Positions 8,997 to 16,444 of a stretch of DNA of 64,000 bases are shown one piece after another. The position numbers and the translations under genes are program-made. Position 1 is the stretch's first letter. The number at the start of each line of letters is the position of its first letter. Source of the stretch: Cupriavidus oxalaticus. Lineage in GTDB: Bacteria; Pseudomonadota; Gammaproteobacteria; Burkholderiales; Burkholderiaceae. The DNA lies in the NCBI RefSeq assembly GCF_016894385.1, contig NZ_CP069812.1, positions 1,054,001 through 1,118,000 on the forward strand. Direction: 5' to 3'. The notes under the pieces were generated by a model, which was given only the letters and a program-made list of their open reading frames with translations, did not search any database and was not told the origin of the DNA.

Positions 8997-9921
8997 TATG
9001 CACGACGCCATCGTGCTGGCCGGCGTCAGCCGGCATTTCGGCGCGCTGCGCGCCGTCGACGATGTCAGCCTCAGCGTAGGACAGGGCGAACTGCTCGGGC
9101 TGATCGGGCACAACGGCGCGGGCAAGAGCACGCTGTTCAGGATGATGCTGGGGCTGTTGCCGCCCACGCATGGCACCTTGCGCGTCGCCGGTGCCGACGT
9201 GGGCAGCCGCGCCTTTCGCGCCGCGCGCCGCGGCATCGGCTACCTGCCCGAGCATCTGGTGCTGTATGACAACCTGAGCGGGCTGGAAACGCTGCGCTTC
9301 TTCGCGCGCCTGAAGGGCGCGCACGCGGATGCCTGTGCGCCGATGCTCGACCAGGTCGGCCTGTCCGCCGCCGCCGCGCGCCCGGTGCGCGAGTATTCGA
9401 AAGGCATGCGCCAGCGGCTCGGCTTCGCGCAGGCGCTGCTCGGCGCGCCGCGCGTGCTGTTCCTCGACGAGCCGACCAATGGGCTGGACCCTGCCGCGAT
9501 CCGCGATTTCTACCGGATGCTCAATGCGCTGCGCGAGCGCGGCGTGACCATCGTCATCACCTCGCACATCCTGGCCGAACTGCAGCAGCGCATCGACCGC
9601 TTTGCCATTCTTGCCGCCGGCCGCTTGCAGGCCACCGGCAGCCTGGAGGCGCTGCGCGCGCAGGCGGGGCTGCCGCTGACGCTGCTGCTGCGCCTCGAAC
9701 CGGGTGCGCGCGAGCACGCGCTGCGCCTGTTGCGCACGCAAGCGTACGGCATGATCGAAGTGGTGGAAGGGGAGCCGGATGAACTGACCGTGCGTTGTCC
9801 CGTTGCCGCCAAGATGCCGGTGCTCGCCGCATTGCAGCCGCTTGCAGGCCGCCTGCGTGACCTGCAGATCCGCGAGCCCTCGCTCGAAGACCTGTTCCTC
9901 GGCATGCGGGGGCAAGCATGA
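8974..9921 (+). CDS. nosF: NosF, ABC transporter ATPase
   Basis: NosF powers the NosFY transporter that supplies sulfur for the CuZ site via NosD. The start at 8974 has an excellent GGAGGG site 6 nt upstream and overlaps the end of nosD by 23 nt; a later ATG at 8998 is possible. Motifs are complete: Walker A GHNGAGKS (residues 45-52), the ABC signature as YSKGMRQRLG, Walker B VLFLDEP with the D-loop NGLD, and a switch His in TSHIL. The 315-residue length includes the usual C-terminal extension of this subfamily. Stop overlaps nosY by 4 nt. Confidence 0.95.
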   Translation: MLRPAIIDMHDAIVLAGVSRHFGALRAVDDVSLSVGQGELLGLIGHNGAGKSTLFRMMLGLLPPTHGTLRVAGADVGSRAFRAARRGIGYLPEHLVLYDNLSGLETLRFFARLKGAHADACAPMLDQVGLSAAAARPVREYSKGMRQRLGFAQALLGAPRVLFLDEPTNGLDPAAIRDFYRMLNALRERGVTIVITSHILAELQQRIDRFAILAAGRLQATGSLEALRAQAGLPLTLLLRLEPGAREHALRLLRTQAYGMIEVVEGEPDELTVRCPVAAKMPVLAALQPLAGRLRDLQIREPSLEDLFLGMRGQA

Positions 9922-10757
9922 GCGCGCGCATCGATGCAAGGCAGGTGGCAGCGATCGCCGCCAAGGAATTCCGCGACCGCATGCGCAACCGCTGGGTGCT
10001 GGCCGTGGCGGTCGTCTTCACCGCGCTGTCGGTGGCGATCGGCTATTTCGGCGGCGCCGAGCAGGGTGTGCTCGGACCGCGCTCGCTGGAGTTCGTCATC
10101 ACCAGCCTGGCGAGCCTGGTGATCTACCTGGTGCCGATGATCGCGCTGCTGCTCGGCTTCGATGCCGTGGTGGGCGAGCGCGAGCGCGGCTCGCTGGACC
10201 TGCTGCTGTCGTTGCCATTGACGCGCGGCGAGCTGCTGCTGGGCAAGTACCTCGGGCTGGCCGCCGCATTGCTGCTGGCCACCGCCGGCGGCTTTGCGTT
10301 GATGGCGGTGCTGCTGGCGCGCCAGTTCGGCTGGCCGGGCCTGTACCACTACCTCGGCTTTGTCGCCAGCGCCGGGCTGCTGGGCCTGGCGTTCCTGAGC
10401 CTGGCGCTGTGGCTGTCGGTGCTGTCGCGCGACCGCGCGCAGGCATCGGGCCTGGCGATCGGCCTGTGGTTCTTTTTCGTGCTGGTGTTCGACCTGCTGC
10501 TGCTCGGCCTGCTGGTCGCCGGCGCCGGAGAGGGCGGCGCCAGCGCGTCCGGCACCGACTGGATCGCGTGGCTGCTGCTGCTCAACCCCGCGGACCTGTT
10601 CCGCATCGTCAATGCCTTTTCACTCGACCAGTTGCGCAGCGCCGGCGGCGTTGCCAGCATCGTGCCGCCAGCGCTGGCCAGCCCCTGGCCCACCGGCGCG
10701 GCGCTGCTGGCGTGGATCGCCGTGCCGCTGGTCCTTGCTGCCAGGAGATTCCGCTGA
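9918..10757 (+). CDS. nosY: NosY, ABC transporter permease
   Basis: NosY is the membrane subunit that pairs with NosF. The 279-residue sequence shows six hydrophobic segments, beginning with a helix after the basic N-terminus (RMRNRWVLAVAVV) and ending near the C-terminus. It contains the ABC-2-type GERERGSLDLLLSLPLTRGELLLGKYLG segment that contacts the ATPase (shown by its first and last residues at about 80-108). The ATG overlaps the nosF stop and the stop overlaps the nosL start by one base, so translation is tightly coupled along nosDFYL. Confidence 0.94.
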   Translation: MSARIDARQVAAIAAKEFRDRMRNRWVLAVAVVFTALSVAIGYFGGAEQGVLGPRSLEFVITSLASLVIYLVPMIALLLGFDAVVGERERGSLDLLLSLPLTRGELLLGKYLGLAAALLLATAGGFALMAVLLARQFGWPGLYHYLGFVASAGLLGLAFLSLALWLSVLSRDRAQASGLAIGLWFFFVLVFDLLLLGLLVAGAGEGGASASGTDWIAWLLLLNPADLFRIVNAFSLDQLRSAGGVASIVPPALASPWPTGAALLAWIAVPLVLAARRFR

Positions 10758-11290
10758 TGTGTTCCCCATCCTCGTTGCGTCGCCGCCGCCTGATGCTTGC
10801 CATGGCCGGCGCCACGGTCCTCGTTGCCGCCTGCGGCAAGAAGCCGGAAGGCGCCGCGCAGCCGCAGGAAATCGAATCCGCCACCGCCTGCGTGCTGGAT
10901 GGCATGCTGCTGGCCGACTATCCCGGCCCCAAGGCGCAGATCTTCTACGCCGGCGAGGCGCGCCCGCAGTGGTTTTGCGACACGGTGGAAATGTTCCACG
11001 CGCTGCTGCGGCCCGAGCAGGTCCGGCCGGTGCGCGCGGTGTTCGTGCAGGACATGGCGCGGGCTGACTGGGAACGGCCGCGCGGCCACTGGTTCGATGC
11101 CACCACCGGCGTGTATGTCGCCGGCAGCGGGCGCCACGGATCGATGGGGCCGACACTGGCGAGCTTCCGGGCCGAAAGCGATGCCAGCGCCTTTATCGCC
11201 CGCCATGGCGGCAGGCTGCTGCGCTACGCCGAGGTGACGCCGGAACTGGCGGACCTCAGCGGCGGCGCCATGCACGACAGCCGGATGTAA
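10757..11290 (+). CDS. nosL: NosL, copper-chaperone lipoprotein
   Basis: NosL binds Cu(I) and delivers it to NosZ. The 177-residue product has a basic N-terminus (SLRRRR) and a lipobox LVAAC with the lipidated Cys at residue 26. Downstream the family pattern is kept: a TACVLDGMLLADYPGPKAQIF stretch, then the conserved WFCDTVEMF segment and a VTPEL-like end. The ATG shares one base with the nosY stop (TGATG). It is the last gene of the cluster and is convergent with aroG; no clear terminator hairpin lies in the 33 bp between them. Confidence 0.93.
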   Translation: MCSPSSLRRRRLMLAMAGATVLVAACGKKPEGAAQPQEIESATACVLDGMLLADYPGPKAQIFYAGEARPQWFCDTVEMFHALLRPEQVRPVRAVFVQDMARADWERPRGHWFDATTGVYVAGSGRHGSMGPTLASFRAESDASAFIARHGGRLLRYAEVTPELADLSGGAMHDSRM

Positions 11291-11323
11291 TGGCTGTCAC
11301 GCTAGGCGCGCGCGATTGGGGGT

Positions 11324-12403
11324 TCAGTTGCCGCTGCCCGGCACCAGGCGGCGCTGGCGCACCGATTCCGCCAGGCCTTCCAGCACCTTGACCGACTCAT
11401 CCCAGCCGATGCAAGCATCGGTGACCGACTGGCCGTAGGTCAGGTTCTCCACCGGCGTGCCTTGCACGTGGTCCTGGCGGCCCGCCACCAGGTGCGATTC
11501 GACCATCACGCCGATGATGCGCTGGTCGCCGCCGGCGATCTGGCCGCCGATGTCTTCGCACACCGGGATCTGGTTCTCATGCTTCTTGCTGCTGTTGGCA
11601 TGCGAGGCATCGATCATCAGGCGCGAGGCCAGCCCGGCCTTGGCGATGGCGTCGCACGCTTCCTGCACGCTGGCGGCATCGTAGTTGGGCGCCTTGCCGC
11701 CGCGCAGGATGACGTGGCAGTCCTCGTTGCCCGAGGTTGACACGATCGCCGAGTGGCCGCCCTTGGTCACCGACAGGAAATGGTGCGGCTGTGACGCGGC
11801 CTTGATCGCGTCCACGGCGATCTTGACGTTGCCGTCGGTGCCGTTCTTGAAACCCACCGGGCACGACAGTCCCGAGGCCAGCTCGCGGTGCACCTGCGAC
11901 TCGGTGGTGCGCGCGCCGATCGCGCCCCAGCTGACCAGGTCGGCGATGTATTGCGGGCTGATCATGTCGAGGTACTCGGTGCCGGTCGGCACGCCCATCT
12001 CGCTGATGTTCAGCAGCAGCTCGCGCGCGGTGCGCAGGCCGTCGTTGATCTTGAAGCTGCCGTCCATGTGCGGGTCGTTGATCAGGCCCTTCCAGCCCAC
12101 CGTGGTGCGCGGCTTCTCGAAGTAGACGCGCATCACCACTTCCAGCTCATTGGCGAAGCGGTCGCGCTGCACCTTGAGCAGCTTGGCGTATTCCAGCGCG
12201 GCGCGGGTGTCATGGATCGAACACGGGCCGATGATGACGATGAGCCGGTCATCCATGCCGTGCAGGATGCGGTGCATGGCCTGGCGCGCGCCGTAGATCA
12301 CGTCCGAAGCCGCTTCTGAGCAGCCAAATTCGCGGATCAGGTGCGCCGGCGGCAGCAGCTCCTTGAGTTCGCGAATGCGCAGGTCGTCGGTGTTCTTCAG
12401 CAT
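11324..12403 (-). CDS. aroG: 3-deoxy-7-phosphoheptulonate synthase, class I (AroG type)
   Basis: Condenses phosphoenolpyruvate and erythrose 4-phosphate to DAHP, the first step of aromatic amino acid synthesis. The 359-residue protein aligns with E. coli AroG without shifts: the metal ligand Cys61 in GPCSIHD has the same number, and VMRVYFEKPRTTVGWKG, GARTTESQ, IDASHANSSK and VMVESH motifs are intact. Sensitivity to Phe or Tyr cannot be read directly from the sequence. The gene is preceded by a 320-nt leader with a Phe/Tyr-rich leader peptide and a terminator, so transcription is probably controlled by attenuation (see leader features). Confidence 0.95.
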   Translation of the reverse strand: MLKNTDDLRIRELKELLPPAHLIREFGCSEAASDVIYGARQAMHRILHGMDDRLIVIIGPCSIHDTRAALEYAKLLKVQRDRFANELEVVMRVYFEKPRTTVGWKGLINDPHMDGSFKINDGLRTARELLLNISEMGVPTGTEYLDMISPQYIADLVSWGAIGARTTESQVHRELASGLSCPVGFKNGTDGNVKIAVDAIKAASQPHHFLSVTKGGHSAIVSTSGNEDCHVILRGGKAPNYDAASVQEACDAIAKAGLASRLMIDASHANSSKKHENQIPVCEDIGGQIAGGDQRIIGVMVESHLVAGRQDHVQGTPVENLTYGQSVTDACIGWDESVKVLEGLAESVRQRRLVPGSGN

Positions 12404-12459
12404 GATGGCTCCGGGATTCTTGTGAGGTCGTGAGAGTGGGGAAGCAATTGGATATAAAA

Positions 12460-12484
12460 AAACCGCCAGGGTCGCTGGCGGTTT
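12460..12484 (-). terminator. Attenuator terminator upstream of aroG
   Basis: On the minus strand a 10-bp perfect stem (AAACCGCCAG with CTGGCGGTTT, 5-nt loop) runs straight into a run of seven T. It lies 57 bp upstream of the aroG start and in the same direction, so it would stop transcription before aroG. The 5' arm plus adjoining bases (CCGCCAGCG) is exactly complementary to CGCTGGCGG inside the leader peptide gene, giving a competing antiterminator. Confidence 0.85.
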
Positions 12485-12502
12485 CTTTTGTATTCGGGGC
12501 GC

Positions 12503-12574
12503 TTACAGCCGTCCCTCCCTATCCGCCAGCGGTGTGAGATCGCTAAAGAAGTAAAAGTAAAACTTAGCGGACAT
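12503..12574 (-). CDS. Phe/Tyr-rich leader peptide of the aroG attenuator
   Basis: A 23-codon open frame, ATG at 12574 to TAA at 12503, carries six consecutive aromatic codons, FYFYFF, at residues 5-10. This is the hallmark of leader peptides such as PheL, where ribosome stalling on scarce aminoacyl-tRNA decides termination. The last aromatic codon ends about 14 nt before the antiterminator segment at 12523-12531, so a stalled ribosome would leave that segment free, while a ribosome at the stop codon would cover it. No strong Shine-Dalgarno is visible before the ATG. The peptide itself is not expected to have another function. Confidence 0.8.
   Translation of the reverse strand: MSAKFYFYFFSDLTPLADREGRL
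12523..12531 (-). promoter_or_regulatory. Antiterminator segment of the aroG leader
   Basis: CGCTGGCGG on the minus strand lies inside the leader peptide gene. It pairs perfectly over 9 bp with CCGCCAGCG of the terminator 5' arm. The first six bases of the leader start region (CCGCCA at 12574-12579) can pair with TGGCGG in the same segment, supplying the protector pairing expected in a classic four-segment attenuator. Confidence 0.7.
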
Positions 12575-12726
12575 GGCGGAAAAGGATGTTGGCTGGGGTC
12601 AGCTTGATTCGATTTTGTGGATAGGCGCCGGATTTATGCTGCACTGCGTAAAGCAAAGGCAGGAAATTGCGCGCCAGTCGGCAAAACTTCGAGGCGCCTT
12701 GGTTGCCTGCGGCGCGACGAAGCATC

Positions 12727-12755
12727 TTTATAGCGCCTTTTGACAAGGTTGGCAA
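12727..12755 (-). promoter_or_regulatory. Sigma-70 promoter for the aroG leader
   Basis: On the minus strand TTGCCA, a 17-bp spacer, and TATAAA form a near-consensus promoter pointing at aroG. Transcription would start near 12720, giving a leader of about 315 nt that contains the peptide and terminator. Confidence 0.6.
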
Positions 12756-12862
12756 GTGTCCGCGACACCGCGCGAGAGCGTGTCGCCGTGCGCCATTTCC
12801 TGCTGTATCGGCCAAGGCCGCCGCCTATATTGAACGGGAGGGAGCGCACGGGGAGGTGCATG

Positions 12863-13936
12863 ATGAGCGTCGACGAAGCGAGGCTGAATGCCTTCATGGA
12901 GAAATTCGTCCACGATATCGGCGCGGTGATGCACGCGGCCACGGTGGTGGTCGGCGATGAACTGGGCCTGTACAAGGCCATGGCGGAAAAGCCGATGACC
13001 GCCGATGTGCTGGCGCAAAAGACCCGTACCGACGTGCGCTACCTGCGCGAATGGCTGTCGGCCCAGGCCGCCAGCGGCTACGTCGACTACGATCCCGACA
13101 GCGCGGAGTTCAGCCTGAACGAAGAACAGGCCCTGGCGCTGGCGCAAGAGGGCAGCCCGGCGTTCATTCCCGGCGCGTTCCAGATTGCCGTGGCGCAGTT
13201 CCGCGCCATTCCCAGGATGATCGATATCTTCCGCAACGGGCGCGGGCTGGGCTGGCATGAACACGACCCGGCGCTGTTCCACGGCACCGAACGCTTTTTC
13301 CGGCCGGGCTATGCCGCGCACCTGGTCTCGGAATGGATCCCCGCGCTCGACGGCATCGAGGCGCGGCTCAAGGACGGTGCCAGCGTGGCCGACGTCGGCT
13401 GCGGCCATGGCGCGTCGACCATCATCATGGCGCAGGCCTATCCGGCCTCGCGCTTCGTCGGCTTCGACTACCACGAGCCGTCGGTACGCCATGCCACCGA
13501 GGCCGCGCGGCGCGCGGGGGTGGGTGATCGCGTGCGCTTCGAAGTGGCCAGCGCGAAGGACTATGCCGGCCAGGACTACGACCTGGTGGCGGTGTTCGAC
13601 TGCCTGCACGACATGGGCGATCCGGTCGGCGCGGCGCGGCACGTGCGCGAGACGCTGCGGCCGGACGGCGCGTGGCTGATCGTCGAGCCGTTTGCCAACG
13701 ACAAGCTGGAAGACAACCTCAACCCGGTGGGGCGCGTGTTCTATTCCGCGTCGACCTTCATTTGCACGCCGGCGTCGCGTTCGCAGGAAGTGGGGTTGTG
13801 CCTGGGCGCGCAGGCAGGCGAGGCACGCCTGCGGGGCGTGGCCGAGCAGGCGGGCTTCGGCAGCTTCCGCAGGGCGGCGCAGACACCGTTCAACCTGGTG
13901 TACGAGGCGCGGCCCCTCGCACCGGAAGCGCCATGA
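12863..13936 (+). CDS. SAM-dependent methyltransferase with N-terminal winged helix
   Basis: A 357-residue class I methyltransferase of unknown substrate. The N-terminal 100 residues form a winged-helix domain (MTADVLAQKT...LREWLSAQAASGYV) like those that mediate dimerisation in O-methyltransferases. The Rossmann SAM site follows: motif I VADVGCGHGAS near residue 175, acidic FVGFDYHEP, and VAVFDCLHDMGDP. The start at 12863 is favoured because GGAGG lies 6 nt upstream; an adjacent in-frame ATG at 12860 is the alternative, while an ORF start at 12740 would read through the aroG promoter region. It is a single gene between the aroG leader and a terminator. No neighbour suggests the methyl acceptor. 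Confidence 0.82.
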   Translation: MSVDEARLNAFMEKFVHDIGAVMHAATVVVGDELGLYKAMAEKPMTADVLAQKTRTDVRYLREWLSAQAASGYVDYDPDSAEFSLNEEQALALAQEGSPAFIPGAFQIAVAQFRAIPRMIDIFRNGRGLGWHEHDPALFHGTERFFRPGYAAHLVSEWIPALDGIEARLKDGASVADVGCGHGASTIIMAQAYPASRFVGFDYHEPSVRHATEAARRAGVGDRVRFEVASAKDYAGQDYDLVAVFDCLHDMGDPVGAARHVRETLRPDGAWLIVEPFANDKLEDNLNPVGRVFYSASTFICTPASRSQEVGLCLGAQAGEARLRGVAEQAGFGSFRRAAQTPFNLVYEARPLAPEAP

Positions 13937-13937
13937 A

Positions 13938-13961
13938 AAACGGGACCCGCGGGTCCCGTTT
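13938..13961. terminator. Bidirectional terminator between methyltransferase and tldD
   Basis: A perfect palindrome: AAACGGGACC and GGTCCCGTTT around CGCG, with A/T tracts on both sides. It separates two convergent genes. Confidence 0.75.
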
Positions 13962-13979
13962 CCTTGAGGCGGCGTACCG

Positions 13980-15440
13980 TCAGGCCGTGCCGCCCACCGT
14001 CATGTTTTCAATGCGCAGCGTCGGCTGGCCCACGCCCACCGGCACGCTCTGGCCTTCCTTGCCGCACACGCCAACGCCCGAATCCAGGCGCATGTCGTTG
14101 CCGATCATGGTCACGTCCTTCAGCGATTCCGGGCCGTTGCCGACCAGCGTCGCGCCCTTGACCGGGTACGTGATCTTGCCGTCCTCGATCATGTACGCCT
14201 CGCTCGCCGAGAACACGAACTTGCCGTTGGTGATGTCGACCTGGCCGCCGCCGAAGTTGACCGCATACAGGCCCCGCTTGACGCTGGCGATGATTTCCTG
14301 CGGATCCTTGTCGCCGTTGAGCATGTAGGTGTTGGTCATGCGCGGCATCGGCAGCGCGGCATAGCTTTCGCGGCGCGCGTTGCCGGTGACCGGCATCTTC
14401 ATCAGGCGCGCGTTGAGCGTGTCCTGGATATAGCCGCGCAGGATGCCGTCCTCGATCAGCGTGGTGCACTGGGTCGGGTTGCCTTCGTCATCCAGGTTGA
14501 GCGAGCCGCGGCGGTTGGCCAGCGTGCCGTCGTCGACCACGGTCACGCCCCTGGCCGCGACGCGCTCGCCCATGCGGCCGGCGAAAGCCGATGAGCCCTT
14601 GCGGTTGAAGTCGCCTTCCAGCCCATGGCCGACGGCCTCATGCAGCAGCACGCCGGGCCAGCCCGGGCCCAGCACGACGGTCATCGCGCCGGCCGGGGCG
14701 GGGCGGGCGTCCAGGTTGACCAGCGCCGACGACACGGCTTCGTCCACGTACTTCTGCAACAGGTCGTCGGAGAAGTACCCGTAGGCATAGCGGCCGCCGC
14801 CGCCCGACGAGCCGATCTCGCGGCGCCCGCCCTGCTCGGCGATCACCGTCACCGACACGCGCACCAGCGGCCGCACGTCGGCGGCGATCACGCCGTCGCT
14901 GCGCGCCACCAGCACCACGTCGTATTCGCCGGCCAGGCCGGCCATCACCTGCACCACGCGCGGGTCCTTGGCGCGCGCCATGCGTTCGATGCGTTCCAGC
15001 AGTGCCACCTTTTCGGCGGCGCTCATCGAATCCAGCGGGTCGTTGGGTGCATACAGGCTGCGGCCGGCGTGCGAGGCCAGTTCGCCCGCCACCTTGACGC
15101 GGCCGTTGCCGGCGCGGCCGATGGTGCGGGTGGCGGCTGCCGCCTGCGACAGCGCGGCCAGGCTGATGTCGTCCGAATAGGCAAAGGCGGTCTTGTCGCC
15201 CGATACGGCGCGCACGCCCACGCCCTGGTCGATGCTGAAGCTGCCCGACTTGACGATGCCTTCTTCCAGGCTCCACGCCTCGTTGCGGGTGTACTGGAAG
15301 TACAGGTCGGCATAGTCGACCTTGTGCGTGAAGATATCGGCCAGCACGCGCTGCAGCTTGGCCTCGTCCAGGCCGTACGGCGCCAGCAGCAGTTGCTGCG
15401 CGGTGGCCAGGTTGCGGATTCCGAGATCGCCGGCGTTCAT
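13980..15440 (-). CDS. tldD: TldD metalloprotease subunit
   Basis: TldD forms a heterodimer with TldE/PmbA that degrades unfolded peptides and matures peptides such as microcin B17. The 486-residue sequence has the zinc-site motif [11 protein letters not shown] and the TldD-specific C-terminal region ([24 protein letters not shown] marks the start of the last domain, ending near GNGPESL). The start at 15440 is preceded by AAAGGA and matches the usual length; the ORF extends to 15542 only by reading through upstream DNA. It is the last gene of the leftward yhdP-nit-tldD group; tldE is not in the window. Confidence 0.95.
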   Translation of the reverse strand: MNAGDLGIRNLATAQQLLLAPYGLDEAKLQRVLADIFTHKVDYADLYFQYTRNEAWSLEEGIVKSGSFSIDQGVGVRAVSGDKTAFAYSDDISLAALSQAAAATRTIGRAGNGRVKVAGELASHAGRSLYAPNDPLDSMSAAEKVALLERIERMARAKDPRVVQVMAGLAGEYDVVLVARSDGVIAADVRPLVRVSVTVIAEQGGRREIGSSGGGGRYAYGYFSDDLLQKYVDEAVSSALVNLDARPAPAGAMTVVLGPGWPGVLLHEAVGHGLEGDFNRKGSSAFAGRMGERVAARGVTVVDDGTLANRRGSLNLDDEGNPTQCTTLIEDGILRGYIQDTLNARLMKMPVTGNARRESYAALPMPRMTNTYMLNGDKDPQEIIASVKRGLYAVNFGGGQVDITNGKFVFSASEAYMIEDGKITYPVKGATLVGNGPESLKDVTMIGNDMRLDSGVGVCGKEGQSVPVGVGQPTLRIENMTVGGTA

Positions 15441-15519
15441 GAGATGTCCTTTCTTCTGTTTGCCGCCCCGGCAGTTCATGGAGCTTGCCGGTAGCGTGAA
15501 ATGCCTGGTGCGGGCGCCG

Positions 15520-15569
15520 CATGCGACTACATGCGACCACATACATGCGGCCCCGCGGTTGCGTACATG
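15520..15569. repeat. Short ACATGCG direct repeats between nit and tldD
   Basis: The heptamer-like unit (A)CATGCG occurs three times within 30 bp (15520, 15531, 15543), with a shorter CATGC copy at 15565. It fills the gap between nit and tldD. It may be a chance slippage product or a protein-binding array. Confidence 0.35.
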
Positions 15570-16391
15570 CTACAGCACCCGGTGTCGCAGTGCCGGCAGG
15601 TTTTGCCTGACTTCTTCCAGCCGCGCCGGGTCGATGGTGCCGGCCACCACGCCTTCGCCTTCGGGCAGCATGGCCAGCACTTCGCCCCACGGGTCGACCA
15701 GCATCGAATGGCCCCAGGTGCGGCGTCCGTTCTCATGCTTGCCACCCTGTGCGGCGGCCAGCACATAACACTGGTTTTCGATCGCGCGGGCGCGCAGCAG
15801 GATTTCCCAGTGCGCCTGGCCCGTGGTGTAGGTGAAGGCGGCCGGCATCAGGATCAGGCTGGTGCCGGCGCCGGACGCCAGGCCGCGGTACAGCTCGGGA
15901 AAGCGCAGGTCGTAGCACACCGACATGGCCACGCGGCCGCACGGCGCGTCGAAGCTGACCGGGGTGCGGCCGGCCAGGATGGTGCGCGATTCGTCATAGC
16001 TTTCGGCTCCGCGCGTGAAGCCGAACAGGTGGATCTTGTCGTAGCGCGCCACGCGCTCGCCGCGCGGGTCGAAGGCGAGCGAGGTGTTGTACACGCGCGC
16101 CGGGTCGTCGCACCACATCGGCAGCGTGCCGCCCACCAGCCAGATGCCGTGGCGGCGCGCGGCGCCGGCCAGGAACTGCTGCACCGGGCCATCGCCGTCG
16201 TGCTCGCGCACGGCCACCTTGTCCGCTTCGGAGCGGCCCATCATGCAGAAGTACTCGGGCAGCAGCACCAGCTGCGCGCCGCCGGCGGCGGCCTCGGCGA
16301 TCAGCGCCTCGGCGCGCGCCAGGTTGGCATCGAGCGAAGTGCCGGTAACGGTCTGCACGGCGGCCACGCGGAACGGGGCGGGGGCGGTCAT
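15570..16391 (-). CDS. Carbon-nitrogen hydrolase, probable deaminated glutathione amidase
   Basis: A 273-residue nitrilase-superfamily amidase with the full catalytic set: Glu46 (LLPEYFCMMG), Lys119 (YDKIHLF) and Cys159 (SVCYDLRFPELYR). The RFPELYR context and the ending WGHSMLVDPWG are typical of the Nit1/NitA branch, which repairs deaminated glutathione by hydrolysing its amide. It lies between yhdP and tldD on the same strand, an arrangement common in beta-proteobacteria. Substrate is inferred from subfamily resemblance, so omega-amidase activity remains possible. Confidence 0.85.
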   Translation of the reverse strand: MTAPAPFRVAAVQTVTGTSLDANLARAEALIAEAAAGGAQLVLLPEYFCMMGRSEADKVAVREHDGDGPVQQFLAGAARRHGIWLVGGTLPMWCDDPARVYNTSLAFDPRGERVARYDKIHLFGFTRGAESYDESRTILAGRTPVSFDAPCGRVAMSVCYDLRFPELYRGLASGAGTSLILMPAAFTYTTGQAHWEILLRARAIENQCYVLAAAQGGKHENGRRTWGHSMLVDPWGEVLAMLPEGEGVVAGTIDPARLEEVRQNLPALRHRVL

Positions 16392-16444
16392 GGGCGTTGG
16401 TTTCCTCTTTGGACTCTCTTGATCTCTCTCGGACGGCAGCGGCT

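Noticed and set aside
12459..12484. Hairpin at 12460-12484 as a terminator for a rightward gene
   Set aside because: No rightward gene ends nearby, and the seven-base T-run is on the minus strand, so it is the aroG attenuator.
12564..12815. 83-residue minus-strand frame upstream of aroG
   Set aside because: It crosses the aroG leader promoter in another frame, has no ribosome binding site and no motif; the Phe/Tyr leader explains the region better.
15520..15569. CATGCG repeats as a CRISPR-like array
   Set aside because: Units are 6-8 bp with no spacers of uniform length; no cas genes are present.
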